From NCBI GenBank assembly GCA_019915135.1, contig JAHLMK010000019.1, positions 310,001 through 374,000 of the forward strand: a stretch of DNA of 64,000 bases, read 5' to 3'. This document shows, in pieces, positions 32,806 to 45,620 of this stretch. Each line of letters opens with the position of its first letter. The first letter of the stretch is position 1. The stretch is from Strobilurus pachycystidiatus. Taxonomy: Eukaryota; Basidiomycota; Agaricomycetes; Agaricales; Physalacriaceae. Under the pieces are notes generated by a model. The model did no database searches, was not told where the DNA came from, and worked only from the letters and a program-made list of their open reading frames with translations. The translations under genes were made by a program, and so were the position numbers.

Positions 32806-34794
32806 TCAAATCGTCAACTCCCTAAACCCCCTAACATCCACCCGCCCCGCCCCATTCCGCCTCCACTCCCCCAACCCCAACCCCATCCCCCCATCCCCGT
32901 CGTCTTCCTCCACCTTGACCTTGACCGTCCCGGTTCTTCTCTTCCCACCACCGGACGCCACACGAGTAGATCCAGGAGGAGTCGATCCAACACCAACACC
33001 ACCACCCGCACCGACCTCCCCAACGCTCGCCCTAACCCCCCGACTCGGATGCCGCCCCCCCGGGATGCGGATCACCCCCGCACTAACCGCCGGCGGGCTT
33101 TTCAGCCTGTACTGCCGGGGTAAACCGAGTTTCTTACGCTGTCGTCGTGTGATTTTGGGTTCTGGGTCTGGGTCTTCCCCTTCCCCACTTTCCTCTTCCT
33201 CCCATTCCCGGTCCTGTTCCGCCTCATCCCCCCCATCCCCAGGCTCGCTACCCCCTCCCCCAGGCTCGCCAAGGCTCGCCTCCCCGTCCTCCTCATCATC
33301 GCTCAACTCACTCAACTCAGCGTCCAAATCCAAATACGCCGCCCTCATCTGACTCTTCTTCAACTCCCCTTCCTCCCCCTCCCCCTCCCCCTCCCCGGTT
33401 CTTGTCCTCTTCCTCTCTCCCCCCTCCCCATCCCCCTCCCCTTCCAAACTGCGCTTCGGACTAGGCGACGGCGGGGCGGGGGTGTGGTATGATGAGGGCG
33501 GGGTCGTGGACGATGATGATGATGACGATGACGACGAGGGGGCAGTCGACGGAGGCGGAGGCGTCGCCAAGGAAGGTGAAGGCGGGAGCTTCAGCCGGAT
33601 CTTCGTTATCCGGGACGCCGGCTGGCGTTTTTTCATCGCCTGCTTCAGATCCCTCTTCTTCGCGTTCTTCGATGGCCCGGGTCTCTCCTCCTCCTCTTCC
33701 ACCTCCGCACCCGCACCCCCAGGCGCCTCCCTAACACACGGCAGCCCCGCATGCGGGCCCCTCAAGTTGCGGATAGACGAGAAGTGTTCCCAGTCGTGAT
33801 ATCTGCCCGGTCCCATCATCATCATCGTCACGTTCCGAATCCCGAGCGAAAAAACACTCACGCGACGTACAACGTCTCCCCCGCGTCCTCGAGACTCGGC
33901 TCCTCTTCCTCCTCCTTCACTCCCCACACATCATCATCATCCTTCGGCTCCTGCTTGACCATCCCCCCAGCCCCGTGGCCGGAGCCTGAGCCTTGGATGA
34001 CATAAACGAGCCCCGGCTGCACGACCTTGATGTTCCGCCGCGCGAGGTGCGCGAACGCCGACAGTTCCATGTGCCCGCCGTATGTCGCTGCACAAAACCC
34101 CACGCGTCAGTCCAGCACGATGAGTGAAGAGCGCTGAGCACACACCATTCCGCCGCATGCCCACCAAATAGCCATCCATCCCGCCGCCGCCTGTTCGTTC
34201 CTCCCCGAACTCGTCCACGTCCACGAACCCCTCGTACCGCTCCCGGTGCGCCTCGATCCAGTCGCATACCTCTTTCCGGACCTACGAAACCGCGTTCAGT
34301 TACTTCAATAATTCGTTGTGGGTTCAAGGTTGGATTGGGATTTGTGTGGGTTCAAGGTTGGATTGGGGTTCGCGCTCACCTCCCCATGCCGACTCTCACT
34401 CCCATAATACTGGTCGCTCAACGCCCGGAACAGACAATTCCCATCGCCCAGCGTCGGCGCCGCGTACAACCCCAGCGAGCGCAGTTGCGCCGTGAGCTGC
34501 GCGGTGGAGGAGGAGGGGTCTGTTACGAGCTAATGACACAAAGCGAAGCGAGCGCAAAGACGAGAGGTGGGTGAACAAGGCAGATGACACAACGGTGATG
34601 ACGAGATGATCAGTAACAATATTTCCCTCCCGCCCAACAGAATGCACTCACCCGATTCCCGCTGCTCCGCGTCGTGCGTTTCGTCCCTACACCCAACACA
34701 ACACCCCCTTAGCCTTTCACAACACACGGGATGGGATGGGATGGGAAACGGACGCACCATTCGCCCGCTCCCGGTCTCGTTTCGGTTTGGTCAT
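32806..34794 (-). CDS. OTU-domain cysteine protease (deubiquitinase-like) with long acidic tail
   Basis: Exons complement(32806..33802, 33862..34087, 34146..34281, 34380..34529, 34652..34686, 34758..34794), phases consistent, 526 aa. The OTU domain sits in the first 210 residues: TLGDGNCLFRALSDQYYG with the catalytic Cys near 56, VRKEVCDWI, TYGGHMELSAFA, and LYVAYHDWEHFSSIR providing the catalytic His. The C-terminal 320 residues are low complexity: Ser run, Glu/Gly-rich segments and two basic stretches (KRTRTGEG and ITRRQRKKLGLPRQ), the latter being typical of fungal OTU proteins. The role is presumably removal of ubiquitin; chain preference cannot be read from the sequence. The splice acceptor of the third exon was chosen as CATTAG because a nearer CAG breaks the frame. 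Confidence 0.88.
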
Positions 34795-35237
34795 GCCTCC
34801 ACGTCAAAGTCCAGCTCTATTCCCTATTGTCCCGAGTTGGAGTGCGTGTAGAGAAGGAATCCCGTATGTGTGTCAAGGAGGCAGACGAGGAGGAGAGCAA
34901 TGGCGTGTGGGGGGGAGCAGATGATGATGATGGTAAAAGCCCAACACCGATCCAGCGGACCCGGGGTCAGCCCGGGGACCCCGGACACTCCCCATCCCAT
35001 CCTCCTTCCGTTCGTTCGTCCGTCCGTCAACAAGCGCTTGGCTTGGGGTCGTGGTTTGGCAGTGGATATGGAGGGCGGGATACGTCGAGCGGGAGATTCA
35101 GAGGCGGAAGTTCAATTGTTGCTGCAACACGAGGCGTGTTGTTCCAGATCAGGCCAGGGTTTCAATCGATCCTCAATATTGCAGACACCGCCCATCTGAA
35201 TCCACAGTGAGAGACTGAGCCTCTGAATCCGTACGTT
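34795..35237. other. Intergenic, no gene
   Basis: Upstream of the OTU gene; short frames only. Confidence 0.4.
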
Positions 35238-35330
35238 GCATTAATGGGGTAGTGGTAACCTGGGTCGTTGCCATTGGTCGCAGGGCGCGGACTATTCGAC
35301 CCGCCGGGGGTTCGATTCCCTCTTAATGCA
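35238..35330 (+). tRNA. tRNA-Gly(GCC), copy 4, with intron
   Basis: Exons identical to copies 1 and 3 (CCCTC T-arm). The intron is 22 nt and GC-rich (TTGGTCGCAGGGCGCGGACT then AT). Anticodon GCC, discriminator A. Confidence 0.93.
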
Positions 35331-35647
35331 CTAAGTTGGGCAAAGAAAGATGTTTTTTGCACACTTTTAGAAGGCGGGCGGTGGCGCAATTAGTAATCGC
35401 ATGTCAGGACTCAGGGTTGTGAAATCAGTGAGCACTGAGCACGCAAGCTGGCTTTTCTGAATCTTTTATTCGTCTACGATCTTGATTCGCGTACCTCACC
35501 TCCTCACTCTATGCTGGGCTTCCAGGTCTTCGGTTGGACGACGCGCGAACGGAGATAGGAATACGCGCGAACACATCATTATGAGTCACGATCACGATCA
35601 CAATATCTGATTGATCGGACGGACCCTCGCTCTTGCTCTCGACGTCC

Positions 35648-36764
35648 ATGGCCGAAGTGCAAAAGAAGAAACTCGGTGCGCCCAGGCTCTCCCTCGCTCC
35701 TCCTCACTGATTCCTTCCTTCCAGTGTTCGTGACAGGCAACCCGCACAAGCTCTCCGAGGTGCGCGCGATCCTGGCGCAGGGCGCGCCGCTCCCGTTCGA
35801 GCTCGAGGCGCAGAGCGTCGATGGTATGCTCCCGTCTTCTCCTGTGTATAAGCTGATAACGCAACCACGTACACGCACAGTCGACGAAATTCAAGGAACA
35901 ACCATCGAAGTCGCAACGGCAAAGTGCAAGCGCGCTGCGGAGCTTGTGCGTCCCATCCTTTCCAACTCAACCTTACCCAACCCATCCCATACCCTACCCA
36001 CCTTCACATCAACCCAACCCAACCCAACCCAACTCCTTCTCACCAAACCCGCTTTCTCACCCACCCACCAAACCAACGCAGACCAACGCGCCAACAATAA
36101 CAGAAGACACCTCCCTCTCCTTCACCGCCCTGCACGGCCTCCCCGGTCCCTACATCAAACACTTCCTCGCCGCGCTCGGCGGCGCCGGTCTGAACAAGCT
36201 CCTCGTCGGGTTCGAGGGTGAGGGTGAGGGCGGGAGGAAGGGGAAGGAAGCCGAGGCGGTGTGCACGTTCGCGTTTTGCGGCGGACCGGGTGCGTGCGCA
36301 GGTTTTGTTGGGAGTATAGGTGTTGACGCGTGTTGTAGGCCACCCAGTCCGGATCTTCGAGGGCCGCACGCGGGGGTGGCTCGTCCTCCCCCGGGGCCCG
36401 GGGGATTTTGGGTGGGATAATTGTTTTGAGCCGGAGGAGGGCGGGGGGTTGACGTGAGTGTTTGTCCATCCAGCTTGTCCACTGCTCGCGTCCTCCATCG
36501 TATCATCCACCCCTCGTGCCCACCGCTCGTCCCCGTCCCCGTCCTACCCCTCGTTTCGTCCCCGTCCCCGTCCCCGTCCTACCCCTCGTCCTATTCCTAC
36601 CCCTCGTCCCCGTCTTCCTCACTGACGCGCTCGCATCCTCGCGTTCTCACTAACGCGTTCGCAGATACGCCGAGATGCCCAAAGACGCGAAGAACAAGAT
36701 CTCGCACCGGTATAGGGCGGTGGATAAGCTGAGGGAGTTCTTGGTGAACGAGGCACTGGGATAG
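35648..36764 (+). CDS. HAM1: Inosine triphosphate pyrophosphatase (Ham1/ITPA)
   Basis: Cleanses the nucleotide pool by hydrolysing ITP, dITP and XTP to monophosphates. Exons 35648..35675, 35725..35823, 35881..35945, 36082..36289, 36339..36453, 36665..36764, all phases agree, 204 aa. Motifs: [13 protein letters not shown] (substrate-binding TGN-xxK), [15 protein letters not shown] (metal site), [32 protein letters not shown] (FGWDPxFxP type), [16 protein letters not shown] short Gly/Glu/Lys-rich insertion follows LNKLLVGFE. Introns contain simple repeats (ACCCAACCC; GTCCCCGTCC). The ATG at 35648 yields a Lys-rich start directly before the core. Confidence 0.94.
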
Positions 36765-39700
36765 ACAGGAAACGACACGGACACGGACACGGAGGGATGG
36801 CATGGTTTGTAGACTCGGAGGCGCTGGGACAGATTGGTTTGTAGACTCGGAGCATAGTGCTTCCTAGGCCTAAGACTTTTCTTCAAGTTCGAGATCGGCT
36901 CACTGTCGTCTTTCTTTCCGAACTGGGAACAACTCGGGGCAAGGTAAGTCCGTGCAAAGACGCGGCGTAGGACTTTCGAATTGTCTTTTCTCTGCCAACC
37001 CGCCTCTGTCATCTCCGACTCGGAGTCCGCGCTACCATTCTTGTACTGTGGCCACTCACGGAAGAATAACCAGTGTCGGGAAGATGCGATATCGCACTTA
37101 CTTACATGGCTCGGGGAACAGACGAAGAATGTGATGCGAATTGTTGAATCAGGCAGAGGTGGGACGGAAATTGGCCACTCGTAACTACCATACACGCGCG
37201 CTCAGTTCGGTTTGGATCTTGGGTTCGGACGCGATGTATTCAACCTGGGCATATCTTTTGCCGTGTTGACTGGAGCACTCACACATGATGTACGTACGCG
37301 TAGGAAACAAGCGAATTTCGACGATGCGTAGCCTGAGAATACTCTAGTGGTGAGATGGCCGGGAAGCATAGACTTAAACGCTCATGGATACGACACCATC
37401 AGCAGCTCCTACGCTGGCGAATTCGTGACTGACCTTTTCTCTCCAGCTATCCCGTGCCTCTTGACATCTTCACTATCGCACCCGTGAAGTCGTGCTGACT
37501 ACAGCACTCACACGTCCTGTAGTTTAACACCAGGACAATGATCAGGTGGGTGTAGCATAGACCTGAACGCTGACCAGGTCATGTAGATACGACGACGCCA
37601 CTACGCTTGTCCCGGATTTGTGTCTGCAAAGATTTAACAGCGAACACGTCAAGGGGTACGTCGGACGTCAGAGGTTCAGTAGCGTGTATTTCGTCTGTGT
37701 CGGACGATGTCGATTCGGTTGGACATCATGATCGTGTCATCGGGAAGGGAGGCTCTGCGGACGTACGAGCTGGTTCAAAGGGTCGAACTCGTACCTATCG
37801 AAGGGTTCGTCAGCAAACTCGTCAAGGTACACGGTACGCCGAAGCTTCAGTAGCGTGTTAAGTTCGTCTTCATATCAGGCTGCTTAGACCCTCGGACGAT
37901 GTCGATTCGATTGAACATCATGTGCATGTCATCGGGAAGGGAGGCGTGGACGTACGGTGTGGTTAAGCAGGCTGCTGCGTAGGTGTTCCGTCGACTGGCA
38001 GACGACAAGGTGATGTTATTCTCAACTACCAACCACTAGCAGCTTATATACAGTATCGAAAAGTTCTCGGTACACGAAAGCTCATACGTCTATCCGTGCA
38101 AGTTCGAGTCAAACTTGCCGAGGTGCGGGTGCGGCGGTTCCGTTAAGTAAGTAAGTCGGAGCCGTGAGCCCTCCATCAACAAATCACGCCATCCCATCTC
38201 CCTTCTCTCTTATCCCCCTTCTCTATGCCCATCTTTTGTCTCCACGCCCACCAAGCTCAAGGATTTATTTCCGGATCCTGCCTTCGACTCGGAGACCGTC
38301 CCGCCGCCGAAGGGTGTCGTGGCGTATTTTTCGTCGACCGCTCGCTCTCGCTGCTGCCGTCCGGTGGCGGTACGCTGCACTAAACCTCAAACGCTGTTAT
38401 GCAGGGAGATGCGTTTCGGTCCTCACGTCACCTATCCCAGGACACAGCGCTGCCACCGGGACGAGGGCGTCTTTCCACCCACCCACGGCTCGGAGAGGTT
38501 ACACGCCGCCGCCGCACCCACCAAGCGTATCATCACCACCCAAGTCTATCCGAAAGACATGGAGGACAGCTTATTCACACGACACAGCGTCCTGCGCTTT
38601 GCGCGCCAGGTCAGTCCATTCCATCCAATCCCGGTTTACACGCTGAAGGCATCATTTGGGATTCTATCTCGACGGTGAGATACCTCACCAGCGTCGGTTC
38701 GACAATGGAGCCGAAGGGACGCGGCCGACATGAGAGGCCGTTGCCTGATGACTGGCCATTACGACCTGTCGAATCCTCCCTTTGACGCACCTCTCGCCTC
38801 ACAAACATTCCAGAAATCATCCTATGCCACCCGCTTTCCCCCCTCGCTCCTTCCGCCCTGGCATATCTGCAGTGTGTACTGAAGAGTCGTCAGCAACTGC
38901 ATTCTTCAAGACGCCAGTAGACGTCTCGGTGGTTCAGCAGCGATTTCGTCATCCGTGTGTTTACGTTGGACGATGTCGATTGATTTGGGCATCATGCTCA
39001 TTGGAGGGAGGAGAAAGGGATGTGGAGGTACGTACCTTCCCAAGATATAAAGACGGTCACTGGCTTTCGAATTCACCACAAGTACTGATACAGTGCACAC
39101 AGGCTGAGGCTGGCATGCCGTACGATGCATAGGCGTCCTACTTCCTACCACATACATTCCCGGTCCTCTGTGAAACCGAGGTCAAGTTACATTGAAGCCG
39201 CGAAGGTGAAACCAATAGACATTCGGAGCCTTCGATGGGTCTCATGTCCATTTTCGCCGGACAGCTGCCCGTTCTGGTTGCCCACCTCGTTGACCACTGT
39301 CGCAATTCATTTGTCGTCCTTCGCCCAACACTAATGATCACCGCTGCAGGTCTTCTATTCCAACACATTGTAGTGAGATGGAACACCTGGGATGCTATTA
39401 CGCTACCACCACACCGATTCCTCAGGCGTGTCAGCCACTGGCAGGCATTAGGAGAAGCATCCCACCACTGAAGCGGGGTGATCCGCCCTGCACTGGGTCA
39501 CTTCAATTCTGTGGAATCTGTATCTACATCAAGGACCCTTCCACAACACTGGCAAGTCACGGCTTAGGACCGCCGTCCCGCTTCGAGCACAATCGATTCC
39601 TACATCCTACGGCGAGGGAGCACCGACGAATCATACAGTCGCAGCGAGTTCTTTTGGCCTTCATCAAGTTTCGCATAACGACTGTGAACGAACATTGTGA

Positions 39701-39831
39701 TAGTGGGATAGTAATGTATATACAGGCACGTCTGTATGTAGTATAGTATGTGTAATATCGTGTCCGCCGTCCAAGAAATGTATGTACAACATCGTCCAAG
39801 ATCGTCCGAGATAGAATGTACTTCAAGCTCT
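36765..39831. repeat. Gene-poor block with diverged repeats
   Basis: Two kinds of diverged repeat are visible. One (AGCACTCACAC... then GCATAGAC(C/T)T(A/G)AACGCT) occurs at about 37265-37420 and again at 37495-37590. The other (GGACGATGTCGATT... ATCATG... GGGAGG... GGACGTACG) occurs at about 37665-37770, 37850-37957 and 38930-39035. A plus-strand frame from about 38255 to 38610 (KLKDLFPDPAFDSE; later MEDSLFTRHSVLRFAR before a GT) may be a decayed exon. No gene can be confirmed. Confidence 0.45.
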
Positions 39832-40717
39832 TCACTCCTCCCTAATCGCGGCGTCCATCATCATCCCAGCAGCATCAGCCACCTTCCTCGCACCCAGCAA
39901 CCCCACACGTCTTTCTCCAATACCATCCGGCAGACGCTCCTCAATAAGAAACGCGCGTAGCCGCTCCAGAGGCACACGATCCGGCTTCCCTCCCAGTCCA
40001 TCCGCGGGGACCCTCAACAACTCCCACATAAGCCCGCACTCGCCCAACGCGATCTGCCCATGCATGCCCTTCTCGCTCCCCCGAATAGCGCGGATGCGCG
40101 CCAGGCCGGTGAGGGTCAGGTACTCGTCGTCGACGGCTTGCTCCTGGAAGAGCGCAAACATCTTCGGCACCGGCTCGTGCCCCGGCGCGTCCATGTGCAC
40201 TAGCGACGCGGGGTGCACTAAGCCGAAGTTGGGCTTAGACAGGGCGGAGAGCGGGAGCGTCCATGTGGCCCCTGTTGGAAGGATGGAGACGGGCGGGATG
40301 GATATCTTGAACTGGAGGGCTGAAAGCGGGATGGGGATGCGCAGTGTCGTGCGGGTCGTAGGATCATGGTAGGATAGGGCGATGTTCCCGTAAATGACGT
40401 ACGCCGGAAGCGCCAGGACGAGGGCGAGAGGGAGCGAGAGGTTGTACACCTCGCGCAGGGCGCGGATCATCATCAGGAACGGAACAGGAGACGCGTTCGG
40501 GCTGGGAAAGGAAGGCAACGTTAGTTTGGGTAAAGGCGATATCGGATTTGAGTGGACTCGGAGCCTGCAAAGGCGATTTGCCGGCAGGCAGGATACGGAG
40601 GAGAAAAGACCGGAGGACGTACATGTAGCCGTGGTTCGCAAGCGCGTTTAGGCCCGGACAGGGCGCACGCGTCTGTACTGTGTCCGTGGGGCGCTTGTAC
40701 GAGTGGTCGGTCGACAT
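39832..40717 (-). CDS. Heme-thiolate peroxidase-like protein (chloroperoxidase/UPO family), atypical active site
   Basis: Exons complement(39832..40501, 40623..40717), phase 2 intron, 254 aa. The heme-ligand region is clear: APCPGLNALANHGYIP with Cys near residue 20, followed by VPFLMMIRALREVYNLS and a hydrophobic helix. The distal acid-base motif normally reads EHD or EGD; here the aligned place is FGLVHPASLVH (Val127-His128), so the Glu seems replaced. LTLTGLARIRAIR and ERLRAFLIEERLPDGI fit the C-terminal family pattern. No clear signal peptide. Family members oxidise organics with peroxide; whether this one is an active enzyme is doubtful. Confidence 0.8.
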
Positions 40718-41110
40718 TTGGGCGCTACAGGTTGAGAAGGGTGGGCCTGCTGGGCCGTTCTTGTATGCAGAGGGACGACAGAAGAGCGATTATCGATAGA
40801 GGATAGTCAAAGCAAGTGTGTGGAAAGCAAGTATAGATATGTGAGATGAATGAGAAGGGAGAACCAGTTCGACGATTGTGGACCGTGGCGGTGGTCGAGA
40901 CTAAGTGATCGGTGATCGGTCTTGGGAAGTGCCATCAGTTCATGTGGCGCAAATACCAGAATTGTACTGAGAAACGAAGTGTGACTTGCGACATGCCGCG
41001 AGCCAGGAGAATTTGTGTGTTCAATCAGCAGTGTCAGGACGCAGGACTCAGCACTTAGCACTATTTACTATTGATTTTGAAATTTGAATCTTGATCAACG
41101 AAAATCAGTC
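40718..41110. other. Intergenic, no gene
   Basis: Upstream of the peroxidase-like gene, left flank of the MITE. No coding sequence seen. Confidence 0.45.
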
Positions 41111-41112
41111 TA

Positions 41113-41565
41113 GGGTGGCGCAGTAAACCCTAGGTTTTGATACACCTAGGGTTTACTGCGGTTATTAACGGTATTGATACGGTATCGAAACCTCGGGGGG
41201 TAGGTTTGAAGGTTTCGATACCGGCACATGACCATTTCACGTGATTGTGCTGGGGCAGTGGCGCGCGCCGCCGCGCCTGCCCACTTGTCAAGCTCTCTGA
41301 GGCTTAGATGAGGGAGGATGAGCGTGAGAGTGTGATATCAGACATGAAGCATTGAAGCACTAGCCTCTCACTGTGAGAGGCCAGAACATATTAGACAGTA
41401 ACACGCGAGAAGTGGTTTGGGTGGCCAGCGGAAATTGCGCCACAAAGAATCAATCATGTGATCAATTCACGTGCCAGTATTGATACCGTTTCAAACCTAC
41501 GGAGCCTCCGGTGGGGAGGTATCGATACCGTTACTAACACCCCCCGGAGGTTTACTGGGCCACCC
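41113..41565. mobile_element. MITE-like non-autonomous DNA transposon, TA-flanked
   Basis: A 453-bp element with terminal inverted repeats: the left end starts GGGTGGCGCAGTAAAC and the reverse complement of the right end starts GGGTGGCCCAGTAAAC, one mismatch in 16. A TA dinucleotide directly flanks both ends, as expected for a Tc1/mariner-type duplication. Subterminal blocks GGTATCGATACC and GGTTTCGATACC / GGTTTGAA recur in both halves in inverted sense. It carries no coding frame. It lies 50 bp from tRNA-Gly copy 5. Confidence 0.75.
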
Positions 41566-41614
41566 TAAATTATCAGTCCGCGGCAAAAGCATCTGGACAA
41601 CGCATACAGCGAAT

Positions 41615-41698
41615 TGCATTAAGGGGGAATCGAACCCCCGGCGGGTCGACGGCAATGTCAGATGGCAACGACCCAGGTTACCACTACCCCATTAATGC
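41615..41698 (-). tRNA. tRNA-Gly(GCC), copy 5, with intron
   Basis: CCCCC-type T-arm like copies 2 and 6. The intron is 13 nt (TCTGACATTGCCG). Perfect acceptor stem, anticodon GCC, discriminator A. Confidence 0.93.
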
Positions 41699-42021
41699 GA
41701 CACCGCACCCTCTCTCTGCTCCTTCTGTATTGCAATGAGGTGGGCTACGCCAAACAGTCCAACTGACTCCAACATCGGCAGTGGGCACAGACACAAGCCA
41801 CGCTTACTGAAGATGAAAATCTTTCTTTCCTCCCTTGGCTAGCATCGTCATCATCCCGCGTCCATCTGCTACTCGGACATTATACGGTAATCACCCACAC
41901 ATCATCGGAAGCTCACAACAGCCGGCTATCACGCCTTCTGACTGAGGACTTACAGCGCATTAGCCCTTTGAACTATTACACCTAACACTTACTTTTCCGC
42001 AATCGCACTGACCCTACCACG

Positions 42022-42145
42022 ATGATGAAAGCCCGCGTGAGCCAGACAGACGGCAGCACTGTCCTCGCACACGTCCCTATCCCAGAGCCTGGCCCTCACC
42101 AGGTGCGCGTGAAAGTCGTCGTCGCCGCGCAGAACCCGCCTGATT
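42022..42145 (+). pseudogene. Orphan first exon of an MDR-family oxidoreductase
   Basis: ATG-MKARVSQTDGSTV, then PIPEPGPHQVRVKVVVAAQNPPD followed by a GTGCGT donor: this is the typical N-terminal exon of medium-chain dehydrogenase/quinone oxidoreductase or enoyl-reductase proteins, whose next residues would be DWK. The downstream DNA to 42800 contains no matching second exon, so the gene appears truncated. It could also be a gene whose remaining exons were replaced by insertion. Confidence 0.6.
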
Positions 42146-42864
42146 GTGCGTCCCTGGTGCGTCCCTCTCGCTGATACATGCTCCTAACGTCTGTCGCTCC
42201 CTGCGTCCCCCAAATTCTCTCTTGCGTCCCTTCCAGGTCCCTTCCTCTGTCGTTGAGTCCCCCTTGAATTTCCTGCGTGGTACTTGAGACGCTCTAGATA
42301 TGGTCCTGTGATGCGCGTTGGACCGATGGCCCGAATTGCCGCCACACCAATGTCGTTATGAGTGATCTCCACGATCACCTAGTGTCGATCATCTGACCCT
42401 CAAGCCTCCAGGAGCACTTGCTTCTTGTCCATGATCTCACGCCCTCGATAAAGCACACACTACGTCGCCCCGGTCGCCCATCAGCCACTGCGTATACTTA
42501 CTGTATGGGATCTTTGAACGAGGACTGGCCTGTTGAGTACACAGTGACGCGAGTCGTTCACATTGACGCACGGTCGCCAGTCCTCTGGCCACACTATGTC
42601 TAACAACTCGAATTTGTCTCCTTTGAAACAAATAATCTTGTGGGTGAAAATCACACGGTGATCACAACGTTTCCTTTTCCACACAATTTTTAGCACTCTA
42701 GCCACACCTGGGCCACACTGTCTTCTGAAATTCCAATTTCCATCCTCTCTGAAACAGAAAACCCTTGTGTATGAAAGTAACACAAGCCTCCGACAAGCCT
42801 TCAAGATGCGAAGCATAGTGCACGTTCATAACATTTCGAAGCCTCTCCGCGGGTCACCTTCACA
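42146..42864. other. Intergenic, no gene
   Basis: Expected place of the missing MDR exons; none found. Two roughly similar blocks (TAGCCACACCTGGGCCACACT and TCTGGCCACACTATG, each followed by AACAGAAA/AACAAATA) suggest small duplications at 42580-42670 and 42700-42770. Confidence 0.4.
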
Positions 42865-43454
42865 ATGTTCAACAAAGTCTCCACCACCATCATCACTTGC
42901 CTCTCTCTTGGAGCCGTCGTATTGGCTCTTCCAACCAACTCTACCACCTCGTTGGAGGCTCGCTCTTTCACCGGTGAAGGTGATGTTTCTCACTCCCGTA
43001 TCCGAGACTTTGTTAATGAACGACTTTTTGCAGGCACGTATTACGACGCCGGCCTTGGAGCGTGTGGAGTCCAAAACAGTAACACCGACTATGTTGTCGC
43101 CGTCTCTGACGCTTTGTATGCCAACTACCCGTATGTTCCACAGCCATCGACGACATGCCAGTGGCTTCATTGCTCACAACTTGGATGCACAGTGGCGCTA
43201 CCGCCAACCCCAATCTGAACCCCATCTGCCAGAAGTCCATCAAGGCCAACTGCACGCTGATTCTTCTCCTCCCTCTGGTGTTCGTTCTGACCAGACATTT
43301 AGATAACGGCAAGTCCGTTACGGTCAGGGTTAGGGACCGCTGCGGCGGGTGCGCGTACTACGATCTCGACTTCACCCCCATCGCCATGGCCCAGCTTGTC
43401 GACGACCCGGTCTCCGTTGGTCGCATCTTCGGTGTTACCTGGGATTGGGTCTGA
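42865..43454 (+). CDS. Expansin/loosenin-like secreted DPBB protein
   Basis: Small extracellular protein of the RlpA-like double-psi beta-barrel type, related to fungal loosenins that loosen cell-wall polymers without hydrolysis. Best model 42865..42979, 43034..43130, 43193..43251, 43303..43454, 140 aa. A signal peptide (TIITCLSLGAVVLALPT) precedes the domain: GTYYDAGLGACG, DYVVAVSDALY, CQKSIKAN, NGKSVTVRVRDRCGGC and DLDFTPIAMAQL. The first intron is 54 nt and in frame, so it could be mistaken for coding. The third intron appears to use GC-AG (TGCACG donor), since no GT donor gives the right phase; alternatively the copy is damaged there. Confidence 0.8.
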
Positions 43455-44070
43455 GTTGAGGGGGACGAGACGAGCCGTTGCCGCGTAGATGAACGTCGCA
43501 TTTGCAGCGAGCCAGTGAAAGGGTGTATACTATAAGTTATACGAGTCCATAAGGGTGCTTATGATGATTCAGCTGTCCATTTGTACTGCCGTTTTATATC
43601 AGGTCATGGGCTGAATCAATGTGATGTGAGCCGAGCATTTGTTAGATCGTTGACACTTACTTTATAATAAAGCCTCGACGTCCGAGTGCCCATCCAGCAT
43701 TCAAGTCAGGTTAAGCACGACGTCTCCTCATCATGCACCCAAGGACAAGCATGGACTACTCACAAAGTTTGTACTATTCAAAGGTGAGCATCCGGGCGGA
43801 ACAATACTAGCTTTGAATCCAATTTTCGCGACTATCTATGTTCAAAAAGCGTGACCTGGAGAACGTCGAACCGGGCATCCGTTTTTCGCTTTCACTAGGA
43901 GTGGCTTCTCACGGTTTCTTTCTAGTCGGGTCAAAAATTCAATATTCAATGTTAACATTCCATACTATCACTATGACAATCAACCATGCCAGTTCCCGAT
44001 GCTCTGTCCAAGTCAAAGAATGATAAGTAAAAGAACACCCAGACGTGGGTTGAGACGCGAACTTACCTTC
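43455..44070. other. Intergenic; right end shared with xylanase A 3' flank
   Basis: No gene. The segment from about 43890 resembles 29880-30063. Confidence 0.5.

Positions 44071-45620
<1,550 letters not shown>

Noticed and set aside
33482..33799. Asp-run plus-strand frame opposite the OTU gene
   Set aside because: It is the complement of the poly-Ser/Thr coding tract of the OTU protein tail.
35373..35440. tRNA-like sequence (GGTGGCGCAATTAGTAATCGC) just after tRNA-Gly copy 4
   Set aside because: It resembles an A box and D arm, but no T-arm with a B box follows and the acceptor arms do not pair.
36650..37195. 181-codon minus-strand frame downstream of and overlapping the last HAM1 exon
   Set aside because: No recognised domain and overlap with a well-supported exon; the left half is a shadow of HAM1 sequence. 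It could still hold a short real gene at 36.9-37.2 kb, but nothing supports it.
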